Positions 8,165 to 16,718 of a stretch of 64,000 nucleotides of DNA are shown here, piece by piece. Where the stretch lies: assembly GCA_003611805.1 (NCBI GenBank), contig RAYM01000039.1:1-64000 (forward strand). Reading direction: 5' to 3'. The stretch is from a bacterium 1xD42-87 (GTDB lineage: Bacteria > Bacillota > Clostridia > Lachnospirales > Lachnospiraceae). The notes below the pieces were generated by a model. That model was not told the DNA's origin, ran no database searches, and saw only the letters and a program-made list of their open reading frames with translations. The stretch's first letter is position 1; the number at the start of each line of letters is the position of its first letter. The translations under genes and the position numbers were made by a program.

Positions 8165-8938
8165 CTAAGGTGTGTTTTCCCGCAGCGCTTTTTTCACCTT
8201 GGGAAGTTCCAGCGGTGACACGGAAAAACTCTGCCCGTCCTTCATGGTAAGTTTTAACAGGGAAAGTTTTTCCACACAAGATATGTTAACTAAACAGTGC
8301 TCCGAAATCATGACAAAATGGGTGAACATGGCTACTTGGGAGTAGAGATTAGGCAAGGTACTCAGGATATCGAGAGTGCGCCCTTCGGTCAGCACTACAT
8401 GGAGATAGTTGCCGTTTTTCACCGCATAGAGAATTTCATCTTCATGGACATAGAGCGTGTCCTTCTCGCCGCGCAGTTCTATGGTGGGAATCGTTTCCGC
8501 TTTCAGACTCTGCGCGTGATCCAGCATTTCATCCAGTTCGGTCACCTTGATTGGTTTGTTAAGATAGAGAATCTGCTTTTGGAGCTGCCTGCGCAGAATA
8601 TCGTGGTTGGAGGCTTCCGTGACGTCATCCGGCACTTTGGCGAGCGCCGCTTCAATGATGGAAGGGTAGTCGATGGTGGAGACGCAAAGCACGATGGGCG
8701 CCACAACGCCCGCGTCGATCAGCTTTCTGGCAAGCTGGAAACCGTTTACCGGTCCGTTTGTCATGTCGATGAAAAAGGCATCGTAGAGCATGGGAGAACG
8801 TAACACCGCTTCCACATTCCCGTAGGAGTCAATATAGAGCACGCCGGTGGTGTGGATTCTCCTATCGGAGGCGCGCCCGAGAAGGCGCTCCATCTGTTTC
8901 CTGTCCGCAATATTATCATCACAAACCGCAATATGCAT
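8165..8938 (-). CDS. LytTR family response regulator
   Basis: 257 residues. The N-terminal receiver shows the acidic pair (CDD, residues 5-7), the phosphoacceptor aspartate in DAFFIDMT and the conserved lysine in NKPIK; a longer-than-usual helix/loop of about 30 residues (KVPDDVTEASNHDILRRQL) lies before that lysine. The C-terminal 110 residues are a LytTR DNA-binding domain (ELRGEKDTLYVHEDEILYAV, then FVMISEHCLVNISCVEKL). Such regulators bind tandem TACNGTT-like sites. No histidine kinase is adjacent, so it is an orphan in this window. Confidence 0.9.
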   Translation of the reverse strand: MHIAVCDDNIADRKQMERLLGRASDRRIHTTGVLYIDSYGNVEAVLRSPMLYDAFFIDMTNGPVNGFQLARKLIDAGVVAPIVLCVSTIDYPSIIEAALAKVPDDVTEASNHDILRRQLQKQILYLNKPIKVTELDEMLDHAQSLKAETIPTIELRGEKDTLYVHEDEILYAVKNGNYLHVVLTEGRTLDILSTLPNLYSQVAMFTHFVMISEHCLVNISCVEKLSLLKLTMKDGQSFSVSPLELPKVKKALRENTP

Positions 8939-9020
8939 ATAGAATCCTCCAGATTATATTATTGTAAAGACAGCCGGGAGGAGATAAAGTTCCCGGTTCG
9001 TTTCGTGGGATTACCGCAGA

Positions 9021-9374
9021 TTACAGGATCATAAATTCAATTGGGGACGACAGCAGCGCCACCACAATCAGAACCTGTATGAGCAGGATGGCGGGCATTC
9101 CGTAGAGAAAATACCAGTGTCTTGTCTTGTGGCGGAACAGGTGCATACCGATGATCGAGCCGACGCTGCCGCCGATGATGGCGAGAACAAAAAGCGTTGC
9201 CTCCGGGATGCGCCATGCGCGTTTTTTCGCCTTGAGCTTGTCGATGCCCATAACAGTGAAACTTATAAAGTTGATGACTGCTAAATATATAATAATAAGT
9301 GTAATTACGTCCATTAGTAACCAGACTTTCCCTTTTGTATTAAGTAATTTTTTAATGCCTGTCGCGTACATCAT
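9021..9374 (-). CDS. DUF1294 family membrane protein
   Basis: 117 residues with three hydrophobic segments. Family marks are FTVMGIDKLKAKKRAWRIPE followed by GGSVGSIIGMHLFRHKTRH, a combination seen in almost all DUF1294 proteins. Neither possible start has a strong ribosome site; the family normally begins near the internal ATG at 9314 (MDVITLIIIYL), so the true product may be about 97 residues. Function unknown. Confidence 0.85.
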   Translation of the reverse strand: MMYATGIKKLLNTKGKVWLLMDVITLIIIYLAVINFISFTVMGIDKLKAKKRAWRIPEATLFVLAIIGGSVGSIIGMHLFRHKTRHWYFLYGMPAILLIQVLIVVALLSSPIEFMIL

Positions 9375-9387
9375 ACCACATTTGAGA

Positions 9388-9439
9388 AGAAAAAAAAAGA
9401 AAAAACACCCGCAGGATTCTTCTGAGAGAAAACTGCGGG
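9388..9439 (-). terminator. Intrinsic terminator of argG
   Basis: CCCGCAG (9408-9414) pairs with CTGCGGG (9433-9439); read on the minus strand the hairpin is followed by a long T-rich run (complement of the A-rich stretch 9388-9405). Confidence 0.75.
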
Positions 9440-9465
9440 GAACTTTATTAATTCCGTTATTCAGA

Positions 9466-10689
9466 TCAGAGCAGCTTTTCGCCCTGCTCCTGCATCTTCA
9501 TGGCGCGAACCTTGCAGGATAAGCCGAAGAGGTTGATGAAGCCTTCCGCGTCGTGGTGATCGTAGAGATCGCCGGTGGTGAAGGAGGCGATGCTCTCGTT
9601 GTAGAGCGTGTACGGCGAGGTGGTGCCTGCCTTGATGATGTTGCCCTTGTAGAGCTTGAACTTCACTTCGCCGGTCACATACCGCTGTGTGGACTCGATG
9701 AACGCCTGCAGCGCCTCGCGCAGCGGGGTGAACCACTTGCCCTCGTAGACCACCTGCGCAAATTTGTTGCCCAGATCTGCCTTGAGCGCATAGGTGTCGC
9801 GGTCGAGGATCAGCTCCTCAAGCTGCTGGTGCGCTTCGTAGAGGATGGTGCCGCCGGGCGTCTCGTACACGCCGCGGGACTTCATGCCGACCACGCGGTT
9901 TTCCACGATATCGACAATGCCGATGCCGTGCTTGCCGCCCAGCTCGTTTAAAGTGGCGATAATTTCGGAAACTTTCATCTTCTTGCCGTTTACGGAAGTG
10001 GGGATGCCCTTCTCAAAGGTCATGGTCACATATTCGCCTTCCTCGGGAGCCTTCTCCGGCGTGGTGCCGAGCACAAGCAGATGCTCGTAGTTAGGCTCGT
10101 TGGCAGGGTCTTCCAACTCTAAGCCCTCGTGGCTGATGTGCCAGAGGTTGCGGTCGCGGCTGTAGCTGGAGTCTGCGGAGAAGGGAAGGTTGATGCCGTG
10201 CTGTCTGCAGTATTCGATCTCCTCCTCGCGGGAGTTTAAGGTCCACTTTTCATTTCTCCATGCGGCAATGATCTTTAAGTCGGGAGCAAGCGCCTTGATG
10301 CCAAGCTCGAAACGGATCTGGTCGTTGCCCTTGCCGGTTGCACCGTGGCAGATGGCGGTAGCGCCTTCCTTGCGGGCGATCTCGACCAGTTTCTTGGCGA
10401 TTACGGGCCTCGCCATGGATGTGCCCAGCAGATATTTGTTTTCATAGACAGCGTGCGCCTGTACACAGGGCACGATAAAATCGTCGCAGAACTCATCGGT
10501 CAGATCTTCGATGTAGAGTTTGGATGCGCCGCTTGAGAGAGCACGCTCCTCGAGACCGTCAAGCTCCTCCGCCTGCCCGCAGTTGCCGCACACGCAGATG
10601 ACTTCATAGTCAAAATTTTCCTTTAACCAGGGGATGATCACGGTCGTATCAAGTCCGCCGGAATACGCAAGAACTACTTTTTCTTTCAT
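9466..10689 (-). CDS. argG: Argininosuccinate synthase
   Basis: 407 residues from the ATG at 10689, which lies 8 nt after GGAGG; the in-frame ATG 15 nt earlier overlaps that ribosome site and is not used. ArgG joins citrulline and aspartate with ATP in the penultimate step of arginine synthesis. The PP-loop is [11 protein letters not shown] near the N-terminus; [13 protein letters not shown] and [13 protein letters not shown] are family signatures. The length matches class I bacterial enzymes. It is separated from argJBD (33.7 kb) and no argH follows. No clear minus-strand promoter was found in the 345 nt upstream. Confidence 0.97.
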   Translation of the reverse strand: MKEKVVLAYSGGLDTTVIIPWLKENFDYEVICVCGNCGQAEELDGLEERALSSGASKLYIEDLTDEFCDDFIVPCVQAHAVYENKYLLGTSMARPVIAKKLVEIARKEGATAICHGATGKGNDQIRFELGIKALAPDLKIIAAWRNEKWTLNSREEEIEYCRQHGINLPFSADSSYSRDRNLWHISHEGLELEDPANEPNYEHLLVLGTTPEKAPEEGEYVTMTFEKGIPTSVNGKKMKVSEIIATLNELGGKHGIGIVDIVENRVVGMKSRGVYETPGGTILYEAHQQLEELILDRDTYALKADLGNKFAQVVYEGKWFTPLREALQAFIESTQRYVTGEVKFKLYKGNIIKAGTTSPYTLYNESIASFTTGDLYDHHDAEGFINLFGLSCKVRAMKMQEQGEKLL

Positions 10690-10912
10690 TTTCGTTTCCT
10701 CCATTTGAAATATGTAGTATATTTGTTATTGTTTACACCCACGCCAAAATGCAAAGCTGTTTTCTGCCCGGCATTCTGTGCGCGTCTACAGTTCACACGA
10801 AATAATCGTAAATTGACGCAAAATCTGGCGAGTGTGTGAATGGTAACACAGATGGGTGCGTTTGTCCTTAAAACAATATACAACAGGACGGAGAAGAATG
10901 CAAGTGTAAATT

Positions 10913-11004
10913 TATGCATAATTTATATGAATATTTGTGATAAATATGCATAAAATGAAAAAATGGTTGTATATTATGCATTTCAGATGTATAGTTATGC
11001 GTAA
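10913..11004 (+). repeat. Four TATGCATAA-like sites in an AT-rich intergenic region
   Basis: The 345 nt between argG and the methyltransferase gene contain TATGCATAA at 10913-10921 and 10945-10953, TATGCAT at 10975-10981 and TATGCGTAA at 10996-11004, spaced 32, 30 and 21 nt. The cluster ends 30 nt before the methyltransferase start codon. Regularly spaced palindromic cores suggest operator sites for a dimeric regulator (an ArgR-type box is one option given argG), but no consensus is met exactly. Confidence 0.4.
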
Positions 11005-11034
11005 GGGCGTTTTCAGAGGGAGGTTTGACGCAAT

Positions 11035-11790
11035 ATGGCGAAGCAGAACATATATGATAATGAAACTTTTTTCGAGGGATACAGAAAGATCAGAGAGAAT
11101 GAAGTGAATGCAAACAAGTTGTTTGAGATTCCGGCGCTGCTTTCCCTGATGCCGGATTTGCGCGGCAGAAAGGTATTGGATCTGGGCTGCGGTTTTGGAG
11201 AGCATTGTAAGTATTTTATGGAGGCGGGCGCCGACCATGTGACGGGAATAGATATTTCTGAGAAGATGCTGGCGGTTGCGAAAAAGGAGAATGCGCATCC
11301 CAAAATAACATATGTACATATGCCGATGGAGGATATTGCGCGGCTGAACGGGAAGTTTGATGTGGCAGTTAGTTCGCTGGCATTTCACTATGTAGAAGAT
11401 TTTTCGGGCGTTGTGAAAAACATATATCAGTTGTTGGGTAAAGGCGGTGTGCTTGTCTTCTCACAGGAGAATCCGCTCTGTACCTGTCACTCCGGGGGCG
11501 ACAGATGGACAAGGGACGAAAACGGAGAGAAGGTCTATTTAAATCTGGCAGACTACGGGATTGAGGGTGAAAGAGAGTGTGTATGGTTTGTAGACCATGT
11601 GATAAAATATCATAGGACATTTGCAACGATTGTGAATACATTGATTGATGCGGGTTTTGTGATTGAAAAGATGATCGAGCCGCTGCCGGACGCGGACATG
11701 CTGGAAGCGTATCCGGAATATAGGGATTTGCTGCATAAACCGGATTTTTTACTGATAAGGGCGAAAAAATTTGACGTGTGCGGGTATTGA
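11035..11790 (+). CDS. Class I SAM-dependent methyltransferase
   Basis: 251 residues; ATG at 11035 after GGGAGG. Motif I VLDLGCGFGEHCKYF (around 46-60), motif II acidic residue in TGIDISEKML, motif post-II DVAVSSLAFHYVED. The C-terminal half carries a CTCHSGGDRW insertion that may shape the substrate pocket. Such UbiE/COQ5-like enzymes methylate small molecules; the substrate is unknown. It heads a run of small accessory enzymes transcribed the same way. Confidence 0.88.
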   Translation: MAKQNIYDNETFFEGYRKIRENEVNANKLFEIPALLSLMPDLRGRKVLDLGCGFGEHCKYFMEAGADHVTGIDISEKMLAVAKKENAHPKITYVHMPMEDIARLNGKFDVAVSSLAFHYVEDFSGVVKNIYQLLGKGGVLVFSQENPLCTCHSGGDRWTRDENGEKVYLNLADYGIEGERECVWFVDHVIKYHRTFATIVNTLIDAGFVIEKMIEPLPDADMLEAYPEYRDLLHKPDFLLIRAKKFDVCGY

Positions 11791-11870
11791 ACTGGGAAAG
11801 TTGTTTGACAAGCCCGGCTCGCATGTTTAAAATAAAATCCGACTTTAGATTAGCCAGAGGAGGGCACAAA

Positions 11871-12326
11871 ATGGATTACCAAATCATACGTCTGGCGGAC
11901 CAGCCGGAAATCAAGGAGCAGGCGGCAAAATGGTTTCACGAAAAATGGGGCATACCGCTTGCCGCATATCTGGAAAGTATGGAGGAGAGCCTTGCCGGCG
12001 AAAAGCCGTTCCCTCAGTGGTATGCGGCGGTGGAGGACGGCAGGATCATAGGTGGGCTTGGCGTCATCGGGAATGATTTTCACGACAGGAAAGACCTTGC
12101 GCCGAACGTCTGCGCAGTCTATACGGAGGAGGACCGGCGCGGCAGGGGCATTGCCGGTGCGCTGCTAAACTATGTCTGTGCGGATATGAAAGAGAGGGGC
12201 ATCGACACGCTTTACCTTCTGACAGACCATGACTCCTTTTATGAGCGGTACGGCTGGGAGTTCTTCTGTATGGCGCGGGGGGACGGGGAAGCGGAACTGT
12301 CGAGGATGTATGTGCATAGGGTGTGA
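11871..12326 (+). CDS. GNAT family N-acetyltransferase
   Basis: 151 residues. ATG at 11871 follows AGAGGAGGG by 6-8 nt; the longer frame from 11778 overlaps the preceding tail and lacks a ribosome site. The acetyl-CoA loop is the R-R-G-R-G-I-A-G-A-L-L motif (EEDRRGRGIAGALL), preceded by the IIGGLGVIG strand and followed by LLTDHDSFYERYGWEF, typical of acetyltransferases that modify small amines. Substrate not inferable. Confidence 0.88.
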   Translation: MDYQIIRLADQPEIKEQAAKWFHEKWGIPLAAYLESMEESLAGEKPFPQWYAAVEDGRIIGGLGVIGNDFHDRKDLAPNVCAVYTEEDRRGRGIAGALLNYVCADMKERGIDTLYLLTDHDSFYERYGWEFFCMARGDGEAELSRMYVHRV

Positions 12327-12369
12327 GGGATGATAAATTTGGTAATTGGGAAGGGAGCAAGGGTACAAA

Positions 12370-12963
12370 ATGATTTCAGCAATTTATGACAGGAGAAGTA
12401 TAAGAAAATTTTCAGATAAACCTATATCAAAGGAAGATTTGACGGAAATTATAGAAAGTGGAATAAAAGCGCCTTCTTCCAAAAACAGACAGCCGTGGAA
12501 ATTCATTGTGGTGCAGGGGAAAGAAAAGGAAGAAATGTTGAAAGTTTTCCGCAAGGGGATTTTGAGGGAAGAAAAGGAAAACGCATTGCTTCCGCAAAGC
12601 AGGCAGCATATTCCGGCGGCAAAGTATACGGTTGATATTATGGAGGAGGCGCCGGTTGTCGTATTTGTTGTGAATACATTGGGAAAAAGCATTTTATCAG
12701 AAATGACGCCGGAAGAACATATTTATGAAATTTGTAATGTTCAATCTATAAGCGCGGCAATACAAAACATGCTTCTTACCGCTACGGAAAAGCAAATAGG
12801 AAGCCTTTGGATCTGTGATATCTATTTTGCGTATGCGGAAATCTGCGAATGGTTAAACAGTGAAGGGCAGCTTATAGCGGCGATTGCTTTTGGTTATCCG
12901 AATGAAGTCCAGAAAGCAAGACCGCGGAAAAATTTTGACGATGTGGTTGTCTGGAGAGTCTGA
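12370..12963 (+). CDS. Nitroreductase family protein
   Basis: 197 residues; ATG at 12370 follows AAGGG. N-terminal YDRRSIRKFSDKPI and IKAPSSKNRQPWKFIV are the FMN phosphate and ring contacts, QNMLLTATEKQIGSLW is the central helix, and AIAFGYP the last strand. These are FMN-dependent cytosolic oxidoreductases. Related in family to the partial gene at the window start but not a recent copy. Followed by a CPBP protease after about 57 nt. Confidence 0.9.
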   Translation: MISAIYDRRSIRKFSDKPISKEDLTEIIESGIKAPSSKNRQPWKFIVVQGKEKEEMLKVFRKGILREEKENALLPQSRQHIPAAKYTVDIMEEAPVVVFVVNTLGKSILSEMTPEEHIYEICNVQSISAAIQNMLLTATEKQIGSLWICDIYFAYAEICEWLNSEGQLIAAIAFGYPNEVQKARPRKNFDDVVVWRV

Positions 12964-13019
12964 AACAGGCGGAGAGAAATTTGGGTGATAGGGACAGAGA
13001 AGGGGAGGTCTTAGATACA

Positions 13020-13745
13020 ATGACTCAAATAGATACGAAAGGACTTTTATTACGGATTTTTATACCGGCAGCAGCATTGAGCGTGAGCTATCTGATCTTA
13101 GGGCACTTTTGTAAGATACCGCATATCCTGCTGTTCTGCATCCTGGGAACTTTCATTTTAGTGCCGATAGAGCTGGGGGTTATCTTGTCTGCGAGTAAAA
13201 GGGAATATGGAACTTATTCTCTGAAAAGCGCCTTTGTGGGACAGGAAAGAACTGCATGGTGGAAGGCGTTTGCCATTGCGTTTATATTTTTTGGAGTGGC
13301 AGGACTGCTGTCCGCCTTTGCCGCGCCCGTTGAAAATCAGATTTTTTCAGAGGTGAGAAGCGGCGTACTCCAGAGTCTGCCAGCTGGCTTTGACTGGACA
13401 GATTACGAATACTTAAAAACCTTTTCCCGGCCGGTACTTGTTTTGACATGTATCTATTATGGGGTTTTTAATGTCATAGCCGGCCCGGTTACAGAGGAAC
13501 TGTTTTTCAGGGGGTATCTGACATCCCATTACGAAAAGCAGGGATGGTTTACGCCGGTAGTGATATCCGTATTGTTTTCGCTGTATCATTTCTGGCTGCC
13601 GTTTAACAATGTGTTTCGCATATTGGCATTTACGCCTGTCATGTATGCTGCGTACAGAAAAAAGAATTTTTTTATAAGCATTCTGTTTCATTGTATCTGT
13701 AACCTGTTTACAACGATCAGCTTTATCTGGGTGGTTTTAGGGTGA
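13020..13745 (+). CDS. CPBP family intramembrane glutamic endopeptidase
   Basis: 241 residues, six or more hydrophobic segments. ATG at 13020 lies 10 nt after AGGGGAGG. The catalytic motifs of Abi/CPBP (Rce1-like) proteases are present: TEELFFRGYL (EExxxR), SLYHF (FxxxH) and LFHCICN (HxxxN). Members cleave or process membrane-bound peptides and are often linked to bacteriocin immunity. No bacteriocin gene is apparent next to it. Confidence 0.88.
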   Translation: MTQIDTKGLLLRIFIPAAALSVSYLILGHFCKIPHILLFCILGTFILVPIELGVILSASKREYGTYSLKSAFVGQERTAWWKAFAIAFIFFGVAGLLSAFAAPVENQIFSEVRSGVLQSLPAGFDWTDYEYLKTFSRPVLVLTCIYYGVFNVIAGPVTEELFFRGYLTSHYEKQGWFTPVVISVLFSLYHFWLPFNNVFRILAFTPVMYAAYRKKNFFISILFHCICNLFTTISFIWVVLG

Positions 13746-13781
13746 AGGAGATAAGATTGAAAATTAAAATTTTCAATCGCG

Positions 13782-13853
13782 AGATTTGTGTCTGCGCGTT
13801 GCTTGCCACAAACTCGATTCATGCGGTGTCTCAACAAAGTTGAGACAAAAGCA
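13782..13853 (+). other. Two consecutive hairpins before a GNAT gene
   Basis: CGAGATTTGTG pairs, with one bulged A, with CACAAACTCG; then GTCTCAAC-AAA-GTTGAGAC forms a perfect 8-bp hairpin. The pair ends about 20 nt before the start codon at 13874. General layout resembles the two-hairpin element at 2464, 33579 and 55762 but the sequence is unrelated. It may be a leader structure or a terminator pair for the protease gene. Confidence 0.4.
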
Positions 13854-13873
13854 GCGCAGAAATGGAGATAACT

Positions 13874-14278
13874 ATGATCCGATATGCCGAGGAAACGGAT
13901 TTTGAGACGGTAAGAAAATACGATAAGCATATCAGCGAAACGGAATTGAAAAACGCGATTGCTTTAAAAAGGGTTTTGGTGCTGTATCAGAATGGCTGTT
14001 TTGCTGGATGGCTGCGGTTCAATTTGTTTTGGGACGAGATTCCGTTTGTGAACATGCTGTATCTGTTAGAGGAATACAGGGGGCAGGGATACGGCGGGAG
14101 GCTCACCGCGTTCTGGGAAAAGGAGATGAAAGACAGCGGATATGGAATGGTTTTGACGTCCACACTGTCAAGCGAACGGGCGCAGCTTTTTTATCGGAAG
14201 AACGGGTATGTGGACTGCGGTTCTCTTTTACTGCCGGGGGAGCCGCTGGAAATTATTTTGCGGAAAAGCTTGGGGTGA
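13874..14278 (+). CDS. GNAT family N-acetyltransferase
   Basis: 134 residues. ATG at 13874 is placed after GGAGA; an ATG at 13862 overlaps that site. Acetyl-CoA loop EEYRGQGYGGRLTAFWEK, preceded by FVNMLYLL and followed by LTSTLSSERAQLFYRKNGYVDCG. A short single-domain acetyltransferase of unknown substrate. Preceded by two hairpins at 13782-13853. Confidence 0.87.
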   Translation: MIRYAEETDFETVRKYDKHISETELKNAIALKRVLVLYQNGCFAGWLRFNLFWDEIPFVNMLYLLEEYRGQGYGGRLTAFWEKEMKDSGYGMVLTSTLSSERAQLFYRKNGYVDCGSLLLPGEPLEIILRKSLG

Positions 14279-14344
14279 TGGAACGCATCTCAAAGGAAAT
14301 TCTCATGTTTGATGCTGGAAGACATTTAGAAGGAGGGTAACGCA

Positions 14345-14833
14345 ATGGAAAGAAGAGACAAGGTAAACTATTATCTGGACTTGGCAAAAATGGTGGCACA
14401 GCGTTCCACGTGCCTCAGACGACATTACGGCGCGGTGATCGTGAAAAATGACGAGGTGATCTCGACGGGATATGTGGGCGCGCCCAGAGGGAGGAAAAAC
14501 TGTACTGACGTGGGAGAGTGTATCCGCCAAAAGATGGAAATTCCGCGGGGTGAGCGGTATGAGCTGTGCCGCAGCGTCCATGCGGAGACCAATGCGATCA
14601 TAAGCGCGTCAAGGGACAAAATGATCGGCAGCGCCATGTATCTGACCGGGGTGGAGGCGGAGACAGGGGAGTATGTGAAAAACTCCTGCAGCTGCTCCAT
14701 GTGCAAGAGGCAGATCATCAATGCGGGGATCGAGACGGTGTATGTGAGAGATACCGAGGATGAGTACCGGGTGATTCCGGTGCAGCAGTGGATCGACGAG
14801 GACGAGTCTCTGGAGGGGACGTTCGGGTATTAG
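14345..14833 (+). CDS. Deoxycytidylate (dCMP) deaminase family protein
   Basis: 162 residues; ATG at 14345 after AGGAGGG. Zinc-dependent deaminase motifs are intact: the proton-shuttling SVHAETNAI (HAE) and the metal site CSCSMCKR (CxxC). The N-terminal CLRRHYGAVIVKNDEVISTGY strand and TNA motif match dCMP deaminases (ComEB-like), which convert dCMP to dUMP for thymidylate synthesis. Two genes of unrelated type follow closely, so it may be first in a short operon. Confidence 0.9.
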   Translation: MERRDKVNYYLDLAKMVAQRSTCLRRHYGAVIVKNDEVISTGYVGAPRGRKNCTDVGECIRQKMEIPRGERYELCRSVHAETNAIISASRDKMIGSAMYLTGVEAETGEYVKNSCSCSMCKRQIINAGIETVYVRDTEDEYRVIPVQQWIDEDESLEGTFGY

Positions 14834-14844
14834 GAGGAGAAAAT

Positions 14845-15186
14845 TTGGCAAACAGAGCTTATTTGTATGCGAAAAAAGACAAAGCGTTTGTGGCGATTTC
14901 GGAATACAATTTTTCGGAAGCAGAACTGGATGAGAAGATAGAGGAGACAAGGTCGTTTTTGGAGAAGCAACGCGGCTGTCGGTTTTTCTGGCTTGAGGGC
15001 GCAGAAATATACGAGTATGGCGGTCCTGCCTTATTCGGCAATTTGAAAATGCACAGGCGGATTTCGCGGATTGGGACGGAGATTGCAAACTTTTACCGGG
15101 AACTGGACGGTGTGAAGCCGGATGAGCGGATGGGTATGATCGGCATTCAGGAGTGGGCTGACTGTTTATATTATGAGACGGATTGA
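14845..15186 (+). CDS. Conserved hypothetical protein
   Basis: 113 residues. TTG at 14845 lies 7 nt after AGGAGG (14832-14837), which overlaps the preceding stop. The N-terminus (ANRAYLYAKKDKAFVAIS) resembles a group of proteins beginning MANRxYLY, but I cannot name the family with confidence. Soluble, mixed alpha/beta. Probably cotranscribed with the dCMP deaminase. Confidence 0.65.
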   Translation: MANRAYLYAKKDKAFVAISEYNFSEAELDEKIEETRSFLEKQRGCRFFWLEGAEIYEYGGPALFGNLKMHRRISRIGTEIANFYRELDGVKPDERMGMIGIQEWADCLYYETD

Positions 15187-15263
15187 GTGGAAAGGACGAC
15201 ATAAATTTTTGAAGAACAATTGATTCAACCAAGAATTTGTGAATGCTCCGGAATGGAGGAAAA

Positions 15264-15851
15264 GTGAGCGGACAGGAAGAGAAAGAGGGCTTGCAGGCGC
15301 GTGAGATGTCAAGAACGCCAGTTGACATAAAACCCTCACCTAAAGGCAGACTTTTGAAAGAAATGGCGGTATATGAGCTGCTTGACAAGCTGGAAATATC
15401 TTATCAGCGTGTGGACCATGAGGCGGCGGCGACCGTGGATGACTGCCATGATGTGGATGAGGCTCTGGGCATTCACATCTGCAAAAATCTTTTTTTATGT
15501 AACAGGCAGAAGACGGATTTCTATCTGCTGATGATGCCGGGGTTAAAAAAGTTTAAGACGAAGGAACTTTCCGCCCAGCTTGGCGTGGCGAGGCTTTCCT
15601 TTGCGGAGGCGGCGTACATGGAAGAATTTCTGGACATTACGCCGGGGGCTGTGAGCGTGCTTGGGCTGATGAACGACAAAGATCACAGGGTAAGGCTTCT
15701 GATCGACAGGGAGCTTTTGCAGGATGCGTTTGTGGGTTGCCATCCCTGCGTGAATACATCGAGTCTGAAGCTGCGGATGAAGGATGTCTTGGAGAAGTTT
15801 CTGCCCTATGTGGGGCACGGGTATACGGTGGTGGAGTTAGTGGGCGAATAG
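15264..15851 (+). CDS. ProX/YbaK-type aminoacyl-tRNA deacylase
   Basis: About 195 residues. GTG at 15264 follows GGAGGA by 4 nt; an upstream ATG at 15243 has no ribosome site. The domain begins near ELLDKLEISYQRVDHEAAATV and has the conserved lysine in ICKNLFLCN and the C-terminal GCHPCVNTSSLKL motif of ProX/PrdX prolyl-tRNA editing proteins, which clear Ala or Cys from mischarged tRNA(Pro) in trans. The extra N-terminal 30 residues are unusual and may be untranslated if an internal start is used. Confidence 0.85.
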   Translation: MSGQEEKEGLQAREMSRTPVDIKPSPKGRLLKEMAVYELLDKLEISYQRVDHEAAATVDDCHDVDEALGIHICKNLFLCNRQKTDFYLLMMPGLKKFKTKELSAQLGVARLSFAEAAYMEEFLDITPGAVSVLGLMNDKDHRVRLLIDRELLQDAFVGCHPCVNTSSLKLRMKDVLEKFLPYVGHGYTVVELVGE

Positions 15852-15958
15852 TTTGCATCATGTGAAATCGTTTATTCTGAAAATAAGAGGCGAGCGCAGA
15901 GGAGCAAATTGCATAATTTGCACATAGGTTAACATAATGATAGAAACGGGGAATACTT

Positions 15959-16402
15959 ATGATACGAAAAATGACGATAGAGGATTACGGCGGCGTGAAA
16001 GCGCTCTGGATGTCGATTAAGGGATTTGCCATAAGAAGTCTGGACGATTCCAGAGAGGGCGTGGCACGTTTCCTTGAGAGGAACCCGGGCACCAGTGTGG
16101 TGGCGGTGGAGGAGGGCAGGATTGTGGGCGCGATCCTCTGCGGGCACGACGGCAGAAGGGGATGCCTTTACCATGTGTGTGTGGCACAGGACTGGCGGAT
16201 GCGCGGCATCGGAAAATCCATGGTGGTATTTTGCATGGAGGCGTTAAAAGCGGAACATATCAATAAGGTGTCGCTGATCGCTTTCACGAAAAACGATATC
16301 GGAAATGCGTTCTGGAAACAGATCGGATGGACGAAGCGGGAGGATTTAAATTATTATGATTTCACGTTGAACGAGGCGAATATTACGGCGTTTAACAGCT
16401 GA
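15959..16402 (+). CDS. GNAT family N-acetyltransferase
   Basis: 147 residues. ATG at 15959 after a GGGG stretch. Acetyl-CoA loop DWRMRGIGKSMVVFCMEAL follows the LYHVCVAQ strand; VSLIAFTKNDIGNAFWKQIGW is the final family signature. A 100-nt non-coding stretch with a small GCAAATT/AATTTGC hairpin precedes it. Substrate unknown. Confidence 0.88.
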   Translation: MIRKMTIEDYGGVKALWMSIKGFAIRSLDDSREGVARFLERNPGTSVVAVEEGRIVGAILCGHDGRRGCLYHVCVAQDWRMRGIGKSMVVFCMEALKAEHINKVSLIAFTKNDIGNAFWKQIGWTKREDLNYYDFTLNEANITAFNS

Positions 16403-16460
16403 GCTTGACTCCGCTTTTTCCGTATGCTATACTCTTTCAAACAACTGAATAGTCGTAATG

Positions 16461-16567
16461 TCTTCAGGGCAGGGTGAAATTCCCGATCGGCGGTGACAGT
16501 CCGCGGGCGCGAAAGCGCGGGGTCCGGTGAAATTCCGGAACCGACGGTATAGTCCGGATTAAAGAAG
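16461..16567 (+). promoter_or_regulatory. FMN riboswitch (RFN element)
   Basis: Nearly textbook RFN sequence: TCTTCAGGGCAGGGTGAAAT, TCCCGATCGGCGGT, GACAGTCCGCG with a variable GC hairpin, GGTCCGGTGAAATTCCGGAACCGAC in pieces, and GGTATAGTCCGGAT. It binds FMN and turns off the downstream gene. The regulated gene is the riboflavin transporter ribU, 152 nt further on. Confidence 0.97.
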
Positions 16568-16661
16568 GTGTATTGAGATTGTCAGAAGAACTCTGGCAAT
16601 GATTTGTGCACTTTTTATCGCCCAACTGCTCTGATGGCATTTTCGGTACACCTAAAATAAT

Positions 16662-16702
16662 AACACCTGAAAGGCAGCTGTACTTTCAGGTGTTAATCTA
16701 TT
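16662..16702 (+). terminator. Expression-platform hairpin between FMN riboswitch and ribU
   Basis: AACACCTGAAAG (16662-16673) pairs perfectly with CTTTCAGGTGTT (16683-16694) and is followed by AATCTATTTTA and then the TAGGAGG ribosome site (16703-16709). A second possible pairing, AGGTGTA (about 16566-16572) with TACACCT (about 16647-16653), could compete with aptamer closure. Read as a terminator/anti-terminator switch; a translational mode is also possible because the hairpin abuts the ribosome site. Confidence 0.6.
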
Positions 16703-16718
16703 TTAGGAGGAATGGCAA

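Noticed and set aside
8297-8803. 168-codon plus-strand frame
   Set aside because: Antisense to the LytTR regulator, whose domains and motifs are complete on the minus strand.
12981-13019. TTG start for the CPBP protease
   Set aside because: The AGGGGAGG site precedes ATG 13020 by the right distance, and the extra residues are polar and not family-like.
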